A DNA stretch of 64,000 nt. Origin: Rotaria socialis (lineage: Eukaryota; Rotifera; Eurotatoria; Philodinida; Philodinidae). The DNA is taken from contig CAJNYU010002708.1 of assembly GCA_905331475.1 (NCBI GenBank), positions 31,535 to 95,534 of the forward strand, given 5' to 3'. Below are positions 24,353 to 49,382 of this stretch, in pieces; the stretch's first letter is position 1, and each line of letters begins with the position of its first letter. The translations under genes and the position numbers were made by a program. A model generated the notes under the pieces. It was not told the origin of the DNA, ran no database searches, and was given only the letters and a program-made list of their open reading frames with translations.

Positions 24353-25792
24353 CATCTTTTCTGCTTTGCATGAAAACTGCTCTAGTTTGTGTCAATTTTT
24401 ATGTATATGATTTTCTTTTCTATATTAGTTACTCTATGATCTATACATTTGACTATACTTTGTTGCTCGTATTGCATGTATTAGCTGTAGTCTCCTTTTT
24501 TTTATCGTCATATGAAATGATATGCGAAATATTCAGGTACTACTTTTGTTCTATATATTCATCCCATATTCCTTTTTTTCATTATAAATTTAATATCTTT
24601 GTAATTCATGATTAGTTATCGAATTTCACGAATAAACACACTCTGCTACAATACCATCTTATACTTCTAATTAAATCATTTTATGGTACTATGTGACTAG
24701 GATGGCCCATAAATTCGACAATGAAATCATGTTTCATCTTAAGTACATTTTTAGCTAATATTTTGGTATACATGTGTTCTGGCTATACATTCGAACTAGC
24801 CCTGGAGAACCATATCCACTTCTGATAATTGGAATCAACTTCTTTCAGTTCATTATTTGCCCCATAGAATAATATTTGTCTTGGCAAATGGCTTTATCAA
24901 CTAACGCTAGTATGAATGGTCGCTGTATCATATTCTGAATAAGTTTGTGTTGACAGACACATTGTTTTCATATTAAAAATCTCAGAGCATTTCAAGATAT
25001 TGTTGTGACCATCGTGATATGAAAATCAGAATTTTATGATATATATCTTTGTAAGACTTTATCTAATCAAAATGTTAGCGCAACGTATCAATTTTATATC
25101 CAGATATTACTATCATTTGAAGCTGCGGACGTTTTGAAAGTCAACTATAACATAATTGTGGTAGAGGAGATTCGGTACTTTGATATTGTTAAAGTTCTTC
25201 CGGGTAAGATTGAATAATATATTCTTGCTTTAAACTCTTCAGTCGAGGGTTAAGCGAATCGCACAGCGACGAGCGTTACTTGTATTACTAGATTACGATA
25301 ATCGAACTATAAATGCTTCATATAACCGAAAATCAATTCGACTCCAGAATTTGAACGAGGAATAAAAAAGATGATTAAAACAGAAAATTGATCAAACGCA
25401 ATTGATTTATTATAGTAATGGGTTATAATCGTACCTAATTTCAGTGACAAAGCAGCGATCTGAAAATATTTCAAATTCAGAAATAATCAGAAACATGTTC
25501 AAAATTTAGAAATTTTCCCTGGTTTTCAGAAGATCTGACCACCCTGCACCACACTCACACACCCTTGCATACTTTCACCATGGTCATGAAATAAGATGAT
25601 ACCTCACATGCAAAAATCACACAAAATCTGTGTTGTATTTGGATGCGGAGAGCGCCAAAGCGTTTGATTATTATGCTAACAGAAAATGATTTCATCACAA
25701 GGAACGAGAAACAGTCTTATAGGTATATGCATGTGTGCAAAGAAGACAATTTACAGAGTGAATAAACACAAGCCGATGATTTCTCTGACAGA

Positions 25793-25810
25793 ATCCGGCG
25801 GGGGCCCGCC
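25793..25810. repeat. Perfect GC palindrome
   Basis: CCGGCGGGGGCCCGCCGG: an 8-bp perfect stem with a two-base centre. Weaker outer pairing extends it (AGCCGATG on the left, CATCG...TCGGCT on the right). It stands out in an AT-rich region. It could be the hairpin of a transposon end, but no CTRR follows at the expected distance. Confidence 0.7.
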
Positions 25811-25902
25811 GGTAACATCGTCTTTTTCGGCTGATTCCTACTGAAAAGATTCCCGTAAGATGCAATCAGTATTCCTGTCGGAAACATACCGGAGTATGGG
25901 GT

Positions 25903-25990
25903 TTGGGTGCGTATGCGGGTGTGTGTCGGGGGTCTGGAGTGTGCGTTTCGGTGTGACAACAAATTACAGAAATACCCACACACACACCCC
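25903..25990. repeat. Telomere-like inverted pair, diverged
   Basis: G-rich arm (TTTGGGTGCGTATGCGGGTG) and C-rich arm (CCCACACACACACCCC) separated by about 45 bp. Same polarity as the other palindromes in the window but less regular. Confidence 0.5.
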
Positions 25991-26669
25991 TTTTTTTGAA
26001 ATTTCCATATTTTCAAAACTCATATTTCGGGAACGGCTTATTCGTTTGAGTTGAAATTTTGGGACTCTCCATAACTTTATGGTATCTACCCACAGTAAAA
26101 AGATCACTCAAATCAGTGAAATTCATTGAGCAACGTTCTGTGGCAATTGGTCGTGGCTTACGTGCAATGCCTCTTAGTCGTAAGCCAAGCATAATTACTA
26201 GCGCGCCAAAATTTGCACGGAGGATTCTTGCAACTACTTTTTCCAACACCTGACTCATGAAAAACATGAGGATGTACGCCTTATGTTTACTATTACCCTC
26301 ACACATTTCCACCGGCACGCTTGAATGCTTTGCTTTTTTTTGTGCTCAAGAATAAACAATATCGATGTGATTCATGATTAGAATAATAAAAGTGTAATGG
26401 TTAAATTATTAAAACAATCGATGGCACTGAAAATCAATTTTTAGTTATCGCCATGATCGATGCCGATAACTATACGTTGAATAAACATGTCCCATGATGA
26501 ATCGCTCAATTCTAATTGTTTACAATAGATACGATTACGTTGACTTATTTGTTGATAGAATCCGATCGCTTTGTCAAGTTTTTCACTTGTGTTAGCAGAT
26601 AAATGATTGCAGAGAAAAGCCTTAGCAACATAAAGAGAGTAGGATATAAATTGCAAAGATTGGAAAAAA

Positions 26670-39443
<12,774 letters not shown>

Positions 39444-42400
39444 CTGAAAATAATCAATCTGCGAACGTCTCCATTTTATGATCGATTTTCAATAGAATCG
39501 TGTGATAACTAATGTGGTTACGCGTTACTCCATGTAAAGCAAAAGAGAAAAAAACAAGGAGTAGGCAAATGTTGTTCATATATTTCCTTTCAGTTCTGCA
39601 CGTTGAGTTATTGCACAAGCTGCTGAAATAGTCGGTATACCATGGAAAATTTCATACTTCATGAAGCTCAACGTTAATGCATTTTATTATGAACCTCGTC
39701 GCTAATTGTTCTAAATCATGAAAATAGAAGGTTTTCAGAAAAAAATTTTAATTTGCTAAATAACTGACAGTGCTAAGGTAGAAATTCTGAAAAATTGAGA
39801 CAGCTCTGCCCGTTAAACAAAGGAGAAAACGGCAGACTCCAACTCCTTGAAGTTCCACGGAGTTCCTTAGAATTCGAAGATATTTTATGTTATTTTGCTA
39901 AAATTGCCTATTAAACAACGAAATTGATAGGTTTTCATGCTTTTCATTCATCACGTTATCTAAATCGATAAATATAAGTTCAGACGACAACTACCAGTAG
40001 TGGCCCCAGCAGATAGCACCTATAATAGTTCTCCTTGAAAAGTTCTTGAAGCAAGTATATCAGTAAATGATTGAATTTTCCTATTGAATACATAGATGGA
40101 GTTGATCATATTTTAAATTAAGACATAACCCGTATAGGATCAATGCTGTTAATGTAACTGGAAGTACTCATAAGTCTCGGTAGTCGTTGCAGTTGGTACA
40201 TTTCAAGATCTGAATATTTGGAATGATTGTTGCTTGTTTGAATGGAAAGTTTGAGCTCTTACGCTTTATTTTGCTGGGAAGATGTTTTATGAGATATAAT
40301 TTTGTCTTGAATCATTAGCTATATTTTTGTGTGCGTCATTTTCTGGGGTGTGTGGATTGGCTGTGTTTTAGTATGTATGTGCTTTCTCTCTCATCCTGTG
40401 TTTGTCTTCTCTGTCAGTTTGGTATAGTTGCGTTGTTTGAAATAATACATTGTTAAATGTGCGATATGAATAATGGTGATAACCGTTGGTTTCACAAGTC
40501 TGTTTCAATCACCAGGTGTTTGCTGCGTTTTTTTTAATTCTCGCCTGGAAACGTTTATAGATACATTGTGTCGTACGACAAATTTTTTCTAAGTACTTTG
40601 ATTTTTTCATTAGAATGAGTTACAAAACTTTTTACTATTATTATATCTGATAGTGCAACAAAACTGCATCAAATTGATGCATGTTCCTAATTCCGAAAAG
40701 AGAAAAAAATAATCAGCAAAAACTCAAAAAGTTTTTATAACTTGACTGTTGCTGTTCGCCGACTATTACTCATATCTGAAGAGATTTTTGAAAAATGTCT
40801 TTTTGACTAATCCAAAAGTGTATTCGTGCGCGGTCGGAAAGCTTTCAAGCAAAATGTTTTTTCGCGTTCAACTTGACAGAAAGTATTTTCGACTTGCTCA
40901 AAACTATTATTAGTTACTATCAAAATTTGGTACCTGTTTTGGAAATTGACCTAGAATTCAGTTTTTCTTCGAAAGTAATCAGTGAAATATTCTTCAGAAA
41001 AGCAAACAAATAGGTGAAGATGGAAACTTCTTCCGTTCATTTTTGTATTTTGCTTTACAACTCAAATCGAAAACTTCTTATCTTGCCCTATAAATCAGCT
41101 TGCAGAACCTAAAATACCCTAAAATATGTACTACATGAAGTTTTTTAGCTTTCGCTGAGACATCTCAGCTTTTGTTCTTCTCAAAACTCATTTCTGAAAA
41201 ATTGACTTTTCAACAAAATCATTTTACGTTAAGAGGAGCTCCTAATAAATGCGTGTAGAATTAATTGAGTTAAAACTAGTTTAAATCAATATCCCCCTTT
41301 TTGTCGGGAAGTATCCGCTCAAGAAAATCACGGACTACGACAACTCTTAACATCTTCGTAACGTAGCTTACAGTTCAAACAAAAAAATGTTCGCGCATCA
41401 TTGAAAGTAACTTTTTACGCTCTGCACTAAGTCCTTCACTATATTTGAATAAAAATATACATAACATTTATAAGATCATCTTCGAAAAAGCGCAAAGCTT
41501 TAGCCATAGAATAACTTTCGACTCGTCTGAGATGCCTTCTAACTAGTTGAGTGGCAATAAACAAAACCGTACCCTCAAATCTTTCAATCATTAGTTATGT
41601 GTTGTAAGGATAGATTATAACCTTTAAAACTTGATTGGAAATTAGAATTACGGTATTTTATTTTCTTCCGAAACAACTACGAGCTTCACCCAATAACTAA
41701 AGCATTCAAATATTCAATTACAAAGACTTATACATCTTTTTATAGAAAAAATTCATCCTTCAAAAATTTAGCAAGGGGGCTCAATCCCCCTAGTCCTTCC
41801 CTGGCTCCGCCGCTGCATGCTGCGTATTGTAGAAATAAGTATTTTAAAAAAGAAAAATTCTTTTTAGAGTAAACTTCGTTCTTTATCTTATTTTAAAAGT
41901 ACTTCGAAATGAACGAAATTTAATACATTTTCGAGTGTTGCACTTCGTTTCTGTTCTCTTTTTTCAAAAACGCTTGTGCTAAAGATAAGAATCACACGCT
42001 ATATAACTAGTATAACAAAGAAAACGTTAGAATTGTATGATATTATGCATGAAAACATGTATATTCATTCATGTAATATAGACTTTATGTTTGCTGGTGA
42101 CTTAAATAATGAAAATCTTATTTATTATTCGATAGAGATTTGCCGTCAGTGACAACATAGATACATGAAAGCAGCAACTATGTAATTAAATGTATGCTTT
42201 TTTTATAGCACAACTTTATACGTCGTGTAAAAGCATGTTTTTGTTTTATGAATCGTTCTTATCTTTATTGCAATTGTGACATGATAGTTTTTCTTCTTGT
42301 CAACATTATACTTTAAGCTTTTGTGGTGATAATGTATTTGCCTTATTTATTTCAATTGTTTTTAGCCAATAGGATGATGGACCGTTGTTTTTCTATTATG

Positions 42401-42536
42401 TACTTAGGAGTTAACGATTCATGTCATCCGATCTACAACATATAACATTTGATTATTCTGTCTCTTGCGATTATATTTCTATATGAAACACATTATTGAT
42501 TTCAATTTTAGAAATATAAGTGAAGATTCACATCTC
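39444..42536. other. 3-kb intergenic stretch between divergent genes
   Basis: Separates the start of the minus-strand PARP4-like gene from the start of the plus-strand glycosyltransferase gene. No gene recognised. The 5' flank of the glycosyltransferase has an acceptor-like CAATTTTAG at about 42511, so a non-coding first exon is possible. A small repeat end is at 41773-41815. Confidence 0.45.
41773..41815. repeat. Repeat terminus with GGGGGC hairpin
   Basis: AAGGGGGCTCAATCCCCCTA hairpin followed by CCTTCCCTGGCTCCGCCGCT. This kind of 'TGGCTCCGCC(A/G)CTG' end is common at the ends of dispersed repeats in invertebrate genomes; the class is not known to me. Confidence 0.4.
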
Positions 42537-44065
42537 ATGGACTTGGAAAGCCAGGAAGAAAGCTCGATTGCCAAAGAAATTAATGACAGTAGCAAGAATA
42601 CTAGAGGTAAAAAGATTTTTATTCCGGCGACTGGCACTCTAGGAGATGTGAAACCTTTTATGATACTTGCCGAAGAACTTAAAAAACGTGGACATATCGT
42701 ATGGCTTGGTGTACATCGACGTTATCAAGACATAGTAAAAGCTGCTGGTAAGTACTATCAATCTTAAATCCAACAATCGCTTGATACTTTCCCATATTAT
42801 CATTGTATCATCGCACAATATAAATCTAAATCTAATATTGAAGAGTTCTTTCATTAATATTTCCATGATATCACCTTCTATTTGTTTATTCAGGTTTCGA
42901 TGTAGTTGAAATCGGTGGTGACCTAGAACATTTTTTATCGACAAGCCCAGAAGGAATCGAGCTCCGACGGAATCCAAGTATTTTAAAAATGGGATTAGTA
43001 AAACGTATATTTCAACCAGCGATTGAAGAATGGTTTAATGGAATTCTGTCTGGTGTAAAAGACGCTGATTTAATTGTTCTAACAGTTGCATCTATTTTCC
43101 CTGGATTAAGTTGTATTGAGAAATTTCCTAATATTAAAGCAATTGGAATCTACACATTCCCAGTGATACGAACAGTTCATTTTTCGCCGCCTGGTTTAGG
43201 TGGGAAAAGTGGTAGTTTGTTCAAGTGGACCAATTTATTGAAATGGAAAATAGTCGACTATGCTATGTCAAGCATCTATAATGATAAACTCAATGAACTT
43301 CGTGCCACTAATGATTTACCACCAATGAAATTAAATTATGAACGTATGACTCAATCCCTGTTTCGTAAGCCATTGGTATCTGCAACGATCTATTCCAAAT
43401 ATTTAATACCATGTCCATCCGATTGGCACGAAAATGATCATATGGTCGGTCCAATACTTGAAAAAGAAAATGAGAATTTTCAACCGCCAACTCCTATTCT
43501 TGACTTCTTGACCAAATGGAAAAACGAGAAGATTATCTATGTTGGTCTTGGATCAATGATGGGTACCATGTTTGGAGCAGATGAACAAATGGAATTTATA
43601 CGCAAAATTTTATTGGCTCTTGATAGAAATAATTGTAAAGCAGTTATGTCATTAGTTGGATTTAAAAGCGCAGATGCCAGTACGTTATCCACAGCTGATA
43701 ATATATTTTATTTGACACATGCCATTCCACATTCTTGGTTATTTATTTATATGTCAGCAACAATTCATCATGGTGGTGCCGGTACTACACATGCAAGTCT
43801 TTGGTATGGATTGCCTACATTAGTATTATCTTTTGGAGCCGATCAACCATTTAACGGTGATCGAATATTTATCAATAGATTAGGACCAAGATCTATTTCC
43901 ATACGTCACACCAATGTGAAGAATTTAACTAATGCAATTCGTGATCTTATGATTGACAATTATAACATTTATAAAACCAGTGCTAAAAAGATTAGCGAAT
44001 TAATTAAAAATGAAGATGGACTTAGTCATTGTGTTCGTCTTATAGAAGCAGAACTAGCAGAATAA
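42537..44065 (+). CDS. Sterol/lipid glucosyltransferase-like protein (GT1 family)
   Basis: Transfers a sugar from a UDP-sugar to a lipophilic acceptor, by family. Exon 1 (42537-42747) starts MDLESQEES and contains the N-terminal Rossmann motif of sterol 3-beta-glucosyltransferases: IFIPATGTLGDVKPFMILAE then LKKRGHIVWLGVHRRY. Exon 2 (42894-44065) joins in frame (GCTG|GTTTCGAT). Near its end is the donor-binding signature AIPHSWLFIYMSATIHHGGA, GTTHASLWYGLPTLVLSFGA and DQPFNGDRI. About 460 aa. Most GT1 enzymes of this type have AAG where this one has HAS after GTT, a mild change. No signal peptide or PH/GRAM domains are seen, unlike fungal Atg26. This family is patchy in animals and frequent in fungi, plants and bacteria, so horizontal acquisition is possible; only a phylogeny can decide. 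One clean short intron. Confidence 0.82.
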
Positions 44066-44767
44066 CGTTTACCTTGTCAAGATTTTTTCAGAGATATTTT
44101 TTTATTGAATTGTTTCCTATTGGATTTGATATGCCACGGATATGGTATAGTTTGATCGCTTTGAAAATCGAAATATCGACTGTGTCGTCAATAAAAGGGA
44201 TCGTATATATTCGGATCAAATGAAAATTTTCACTGCCAAACTAACAAGGTTAAATTGTTAGCTACCACTGCCTTGTGTAAAGTATGCAAACATCCACGAA
44301 TACTCACAAATTTTATGACCATGTAGTCATAATCGAGTTACTTATACACTCAAAATATTAGACTTTTAAAAGTTTGCATAAGAAAAATATCAATCATACA
44401 ATATTCCACCTGATGGCAATCAGGAATTTTACTAACACTTACGCCCACATCCAGCATTGACACTTAAATTTATTGGTATTTTTGTATTTGAGTAGGTCTC
44501 ATTTTTCTGGTAAATTGATAGTATGTTTCTTAGTCATAAGCAACACTAGCTTATCCTACAGTTTTAAATAAACAAAATGCCATCTCTTAAGAAGTAAAAG
44601 GAAACAAAATTTAAAATTGAAGACGCATTATTTTCTTATTAATTAGCCTGTTACACGTAATAATCTGCCAGACAGAAATTCGTTGCTTTTCTTCTGCTAT
44701 TGGCCAACAAGTAGACTGATGATGTGTATACGTTCTGTTTTTATAGGTTCCTTTGTTTACCATTTAT
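44066..44767. other. Intergenic stretch between convergent genes
   Basis: Lies between the 3' ends of the glycosyltransferase and the TPR-ADP-ribosyltransferase genes. No gene seen. Confidence 0.45.
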
Positions 44768-44822
44768 GGGTGTGGGTGAATTTTCCAGTCTGGATCATAT
44801 CCACACCCACACCACACACCCC
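44768..44822. repeat. Telomere-like head-to-head palindrome 3
   Basis: GGGTGTGGGTG, 21-bp spacer, then CCACACCCACACCACACACC. It begins 15 bp past the stop codon of the minus-strand ADP-ribosyltransferase gene, so it would form a hairpin in its 3' UTR. Confidence 0.8.
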
Positions 44823-44837
44823 ATTATTAATATTCGA

Positions 44838-46712
44838 TTACTTTATTCTTTCTTTAGCATGTTTTATATTTTCACGATATGTTTGAATATGTTCATGATC
44901 GGCTGGCAAAGATTTTAATCCAATATTCAAGGCTATTTCAAAGTTTTCTAATGCTTTTGCATAATCTCCTTTACAAAGATAAACACTTCCTATGTTATTG
45001 TATGTTGCAGCGATTCTGAAATGAGTTGATGGTAGAATTCTTTTTTGGATTTCAAATGTGTGTTGCAACTGATCCAATGCATTAACAGAATCTTCATTAT
45101 CTTGATATATTCCACTCACGTCTGTATATAATGTTGCAGATAATAAAAGACTGGGTAGCGTAGAATTATTATTACAAATTTTAAAAGCTTTTTTAAAATA
45201 TTTCAATGCTGTTTTATTATACTCATTTTCATAATACAATGAACCCATATTATGATATAAATTCGCTAAGAGAAGATCATTTTCTGATACGTTTTGCATT
45301 TTATAACTTTCGTATGATTTCTTATAATATTCTAATGCTTTTTCATCATTACCCATATCATTGTATAATACTCCCATATTATTTAATATTATTGGAACTC
45401 CGCAATGATCTGTTGATAATTCATCAAGCATCATTTGATAATATTTTTCCGCTTTTTCATATTCTCCCATCTCTCCTAATAGTAAACCTAATGTACCGAC
45501 ATTCGATATACTTGTAGTTGAATTCATTTTGAAATAATTGAATAACATGTCTATTTCATTAATCACCACTGATTCATTTAATATTAGCTTAACGTCCCAA
45601 ACATGAGCATTTTCAGCTAACTGTTCAACTGACTGAATCTTGAATATACTTCCAATCGATAATAGTATTTCTTCTTCTGCCTTGCCAAATTGACTCATCT
45701 TTGTAATGTCAGCGAATGGTTTAGTTTTAGCAGCAACATTTTTATTAATCGTAATTTCAAATAAGATGGATTCAAGCGAGGGCCTATTTGAACCATCACC
45801 GGCGGATATTAAAGCTCGATTCTTGTTTCGAGTTGTTGATAAAAATGAATTCATTGAAATAAGACCGTTCACATTATTTTTTATTTTTTCCAATTCATCA
45901 CAATTGATATGTTGGCCACGGTAGACAATCGATATTTCTTCTAAGGATGGCATAGATTCTTCATATAATTCTTTCAATAGTACATAAAGATCTCTTATAA
46001 AAAATTGATATTTAAAAATAATGTCAATATCTTGTGTACGTAGTGCTTGGTTTAATTGTTTATATGCGAAACTCTCACGTGTATACCACCAAACTGCAAA
46101 GTCTGGTTCATATTTTTCTTGAAACTCGTTAATATCATCTAATTGAGCTTTATTATCAGCATAATGCAATCGGCAATCTTCTAACATCATCATTTTTGCA
46201 CGATCTGTTTGAGGTATTTGAATTAAAACGTCCATAAGCAATTGAGTCCACATAAACGTAGAATATTCTTTGTTTAAAGCACGAATTGACTTTTCATTGA
46301 CGATACATGTTAGTGGCAAACTCTTCAAATATGATTTGACGTCTTGTTTCAGTTTTTCAATAAGTTGGTTTTTACTTGAGAATATTCCATGAAGTTTTGA
46401 AATAGTTTTTAGTTCACAGGTGTCCCTCAATTGATTATCCGAATATAGAACGTAAATAAATACGATCTGTTTGATTTCAAAAATCAGCGGAATAAATGTT
46501 TCGCAGATTGAACCAGAAACGATTAGAAAAACGTATCCATTCGCTATTATACCATGAATACACTCATTTGGATCATGATATATTCCTATATAATTATTGC
46601 ATTGTCGTAGACGATTTTTCGTATCAAAATAATCATCGGTGTTTTGATGAATACGATCAACATCAAGCCATACAATAGTCAGACCTTCAAGATTTTTCGT
46701 TAATGAAGTCAT
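44838..46712 (-). CDS. ADP-ribosyltransferase with C-terminal TPR repeats
   Basis: Single exon, 624 aa, start ATG 46712. Residues about 1-200 are an N-terminal region common in this bdelloid class (LTIVWLDVDRIHQNTDDYFD). Residues about 210-385 are an arginine-type mono-ADP-ribosyltransferase domain: conserved Arg in SIVYRGQ, STS-like NSFLSTTRN, and the catalytic ExE box GKAEEEILLSIGSIF. Residues about 395-610 hold about five tetratricopeptide repeats, for example NNMGVLYNDMGNDEKALEYY and YNNIGSVYLCKGDYAKALEN. The enzyme would transfer ADP-ribose from NAD+ to arginine on a protein; the TPRs probably bind the target. Key residues look intact. No signal peptide. ART-TPR fusions are expanded in bdelloids. 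Confidence 0.88.
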   Translation of the reverse strand: MTSLTKNLEGLTIVWLDVDRIHQNTDDYFDTKNRLRQCNNYIGIYHDPNECIHGIIANGYVFLIVSGSICETFIPLIFEIKQIVFIYVLYSDNQLRDTCELKTISKLHGIFSSKNQLIEKLKQDVKSYLKSLPLTCIVNEKSIRALNKEYSTFMWTQLLMDVLIQIPQTDRAKMMMLEDCRLHYADNKAQLDDINEFQEKYEPDFAVWWYTRESFAYKQLNQALRTQDIDIIFKYQFFIRDLYVLLKELYEESMPSLEEISIVYRGQHINCDELEKIKNNVNGLISMNSFLSTTRNKNRALISAGDGSNRPSLESILFEITINKNVAAKTKPFADITKMSQFGKAEEEILLSIGSIFKIQSVEQLAENAHVWDVKLILNESVVINEIDMLFNYFKMNSTTSISNVGTLGLLLGEMGEYEKAEKYYQMMLDELSTDHCGVPIILNNMGVLYNDMGNDEKALEYYKKSYESYKMQNVSENDLLLANLYHNMGSLYYENEYNKTALKYFKKAFKICNNNSTLPSLLLSATLYTDVSGIYQDNEDSVNALDQLQHTFEIQKRILPSTHFRIAATYNNIGSVYLCKGDYAKALENFEIALNIGLKSLPADHEHIQTYRENIKHAKERIK

Positions 46713-46960
46713 GAACTCCTAAAATGAATTTTCGTTAAAATATAATGTATTTTTGCCTGTCTTCTTGTGTTGAATATCAAATATTAAAATAAATAATTTT
46801 TCCGTTGTGCTTATTTCATTCTGTACAACGCAATTTCTCTTATCTATTTTTCCTAATATTATCATCGCACAGAATAAAAAAAAACATTTTACAACATGTG
46901 AGTTTGCACACAAAAACTAGTTTCAAAATAAAGCCTTATCTCTGGAAGGTAGGGAAATGA

Positions 46961-47357
46961 GGGACCACCCTTTTTGGTCCCGATCCCATCCCAAGCCCGA
47001 CTAATTTTTTTCAGTCCAGGTCCCGATTTTCTGAAACACACTTCTATTTTGGGTGTGGGTGTCGATGTGGATACGCTGTTTTTAATTCAGTCTACACCCA
47101 CACCCTCAAGTTTATCGTGTTGTTTTAAAATTTTGAATATTTATTTGTGAAGATTTTCTTGTATTATAAAATATATGAAAGGGAAAATAGTGAAATTACT
47201 TCTTGAAAATAAAAGAACCAAGTACTATAGACGATTTTTTTTCTTTAAAAAATTTGCTCGGGACTGACTAAAAAAGTATTTAGTCCCGGTTCCACAAAAA
47301 ATTATTTTTTGGTTCCGAATTCAGTCCCATCCGGAACGGGACCTTTTTGGGTTCCCC
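46961..47357. mobile_element. MITE-like element enclosing a telomere-like palindrome
   Basis: Left end GGGACCACCCTTTTTGGTCC and, reverse-complemented, right end GGGGAACCCAAAAAGGTCCC. Further inside, ATCCCATCCC..CCCGACTAATTTTTT mirrors AAAAAAGTATTTAGTCCCGG and CAGTCCCATCCGGAACGGGA. About 400 bp, no coding capacity. Class unknown, no clear target duplication. Confidence 0.55.
47051..47105. repeat. Telomere-like head-to-head palindrome 4
   Basis: GGGTGTGGGTGTCGATGTGG, spacer, CTACACCCACACCC. Sits inside the MITE-like element at 46961-47357. Confidence 0.75.
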
Positions 47358-47590
47358 ACTCGAAGGGTCAGACTGGGGATGAGATTGAAGGTGGGTGTAC
47401 CAGTCCGACTGTACTAGTGAATTCCTATCCGTATGTCTTTCATATAAATCAATCTGTTAGTCTTAACTCTAGAGTTTCAATAATCGTCCTACCTGACAAC
47501 AAAATAATAATTTCAAAATTTGCTTTGAAATAAATATAATTTCAAAAAAGAATGCCTAACTAATTCCGTCAGCGAGTTTATGGTTAAATC

Positions 47591-47683
47591 GGTGTGGGTG
47601 TGGTTGTGGGTATGAATATTATTCTATTGTCTCATGTACGCACAATCAAAATTATGCCCGCCCACATCTCACACCCACACCCA
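47591..47683. repeat. Telomere-like head-to-head palindrome 5
   Basis: GGTGTGGGTGTGGTTGTGGG and CACCCACACCC-type arms with a longer spacer of about 45 bp. Confidence 0.75.
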
Positions 47684-48118
47684 GCCATGTTAGTCAACTT
47701 CGACAAGTGCTAGAGCGGCACAACGTAGCATTGTTGGCAGATTAACCGAGCCTGTTGTGATCCTCTTCTCAACAGCATATGCTTCAACAAAGCAGGTGTC
47801 GCCGGGGTGGCGACGGTGCCCATTCTTCATTATCATTGTCTTCCTTCAACAAGGTGGCGAAGGCGGCTCGACGGTGTGGCAATGGCGATCGTCCGAGGAA
47901 ATGACTTTATGTCAATCATCGACATCGATCGACAACATGACAAGCCAAATTGGTTAGGGTTTTGTCCTCGACTACAATCATCTGTCAATCTCATTAACCC
48001 TTTTCTAGTTTTCTCGTTTTTTTCGTTTTTTTTCCACTTTCTTTTTTCTCCTATGTATTCCTGGTTTTTTTTCATTTCTGTTGATGCGCGGGCGCGCATC
48101 TTGTTAATTGCGGGGTGG

Positions 48119-48359
48119 TGTTACGACCTGCTCTCCGGTTAGGTCGTAGAGTCGCCCCATCTACAGTATCTCTTATTATCTTCCTACATCTCGCCTGTTG
48201 TTTGATTCGTACTATCTATATGTTCATGGTCTATCTTCTTTCTCTCTGTGTTCTCTCTGTCGCTATATATAGCTAGTTAGTTATGTAGTAGGGACACTTT
48301 TGGGTTTACTTATTTGAATATATATACAGCGGAAAGGTAGTAAGGACCTTCACATAACA
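48119..48359 (+). mobile_element. Possible solo LTR
   Basis: Starts TGTTACGACC and ends TTCACATAACA, so the ends are TGTTA...TAACA. A TATA-like GCTATATATAG is inside at about 48262. Length of 241 bp fits an LTR. No matching 4-6 bp target duplication and no primer-binding site are visible, so this is tentative. A GATGCGCGGGCGCGCATC palindrome lies just upstream (about 48083-48100). Confidence 0.3.
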
Positions 48360-49382
48360 ATAGAATACGAGATTGAAACGATTCAAACACCATGATAAGA
48401 AGAAGAAGAAAAGCTTATTAGTACAGCCCCTTTGTGGCTAAAATGTGGAACTCACATATATCCCTTTGGCTTACTAAAATAATTCAAAATAGTTCATCTA
48501 AAAAATCTACCCTGATTTCCAAAGCTTATAATTAGGTTATTGCCTATTTGCTTATATCTGTAATTGAGTATTAATTGTTAGCTCGTATATTTATCAATGA
48601 CAGATACTAGTTTCTATGGTCTGTAATTGGCAAGCATCGCTTTTTCGTGCAGTCTGTAGTTTAAAAAAGGAAGAAACAGCAGCCTAATTAGTCAAGCTCC
48701 TAATTAGCACAATTTTAAGCTAATTAATGTCTGTAATGGGGAGGGGGTGGGGAGCCGCAAAAATCTCGCTTTTAAACTTACTCTCACCATTTTCTTCGAA
48801 AATATATGTGAGTTCCACAAAACCGAAAAGAATATAGTAAGAGTAAAAAGAACGAAAAACTTCAGATAATTCATATTGTTCACTAGAAACAATATGCGAG
48901 ATGATTAAAAAGAGAAAAGCTGATGATAAAGTAATTCAAATACGATGAAAAAAAGCAAACGTTAGGTGCTGATTATGAATAAAAATGTTTATGATACGAT
49001 CTGATTTAGTGGTGGATGATGTGGCAATGGTGATTGATGAGGTGGCGACAGAATTGACGAGTTGTTTTTGTGTAACAGTTGATTAATTACTGGATTTGGT
49101 GTGTGATAAAAAGACGTTGTGGGTGTGTCAAGCATACCATGATCCAGATTTCGTCCTTGTTTAATGAAGTCATCAGATGGTAATGACTCTGCCATACGTG
49201 TTTTAAATGATTTCAATTTATTCAAAAGAAATCACAAACAAAGTGCAATAATCTGCACAGTATATTAACTAAATTCTAAAAGAACCTACTGCCCATTTAA
49301 AAAAAGGCGGTGGGTATTTTTTGAATAACTTTTGATAGGAACAAGATAGCGAGGTGGGGTTTTCACCATGCGTGAGTCACGA
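48360..49382. other. Intergenic stretch, no gene recognised
   Basis: A Pro/Ser/His-rich open frame on the minus strand at 48989-49225 could be part of an exon (HHPPLNQ, TPTTSFYHTPNP), but nothing supports it further. Confidence 0.35.

Larger units (their letters stand above)
24353..26669. other. Stretch between Helitron and PARP4-like gene
   Basis: No gene recognised. It should contain the Helitron 3' end, which I could not place. Holds a strong GC palindrome at 25793-25810, a telomere-like pair at 25903-25990 and, at about 26010-26320, a repeat-like segment with open frames on both strands but no function that I recognise. Confidence 0.4.

Noticed and set aside
25717..26054. Open frames rich in Thr/Pro or Gly/Cys over the GT-rich block
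   Set aside because: They are translations of the telomere-like GGGTGT/CACACCC tracts, not genes.
47753..48359. Longer LTR starting TGTTGTGA at about 47753
   Set aside because: Ends are only loosely inverse (TGTTGTGA against TCACATAACA), no target duplication; the shorter TGTTACGACC start is a better match, though still weak.
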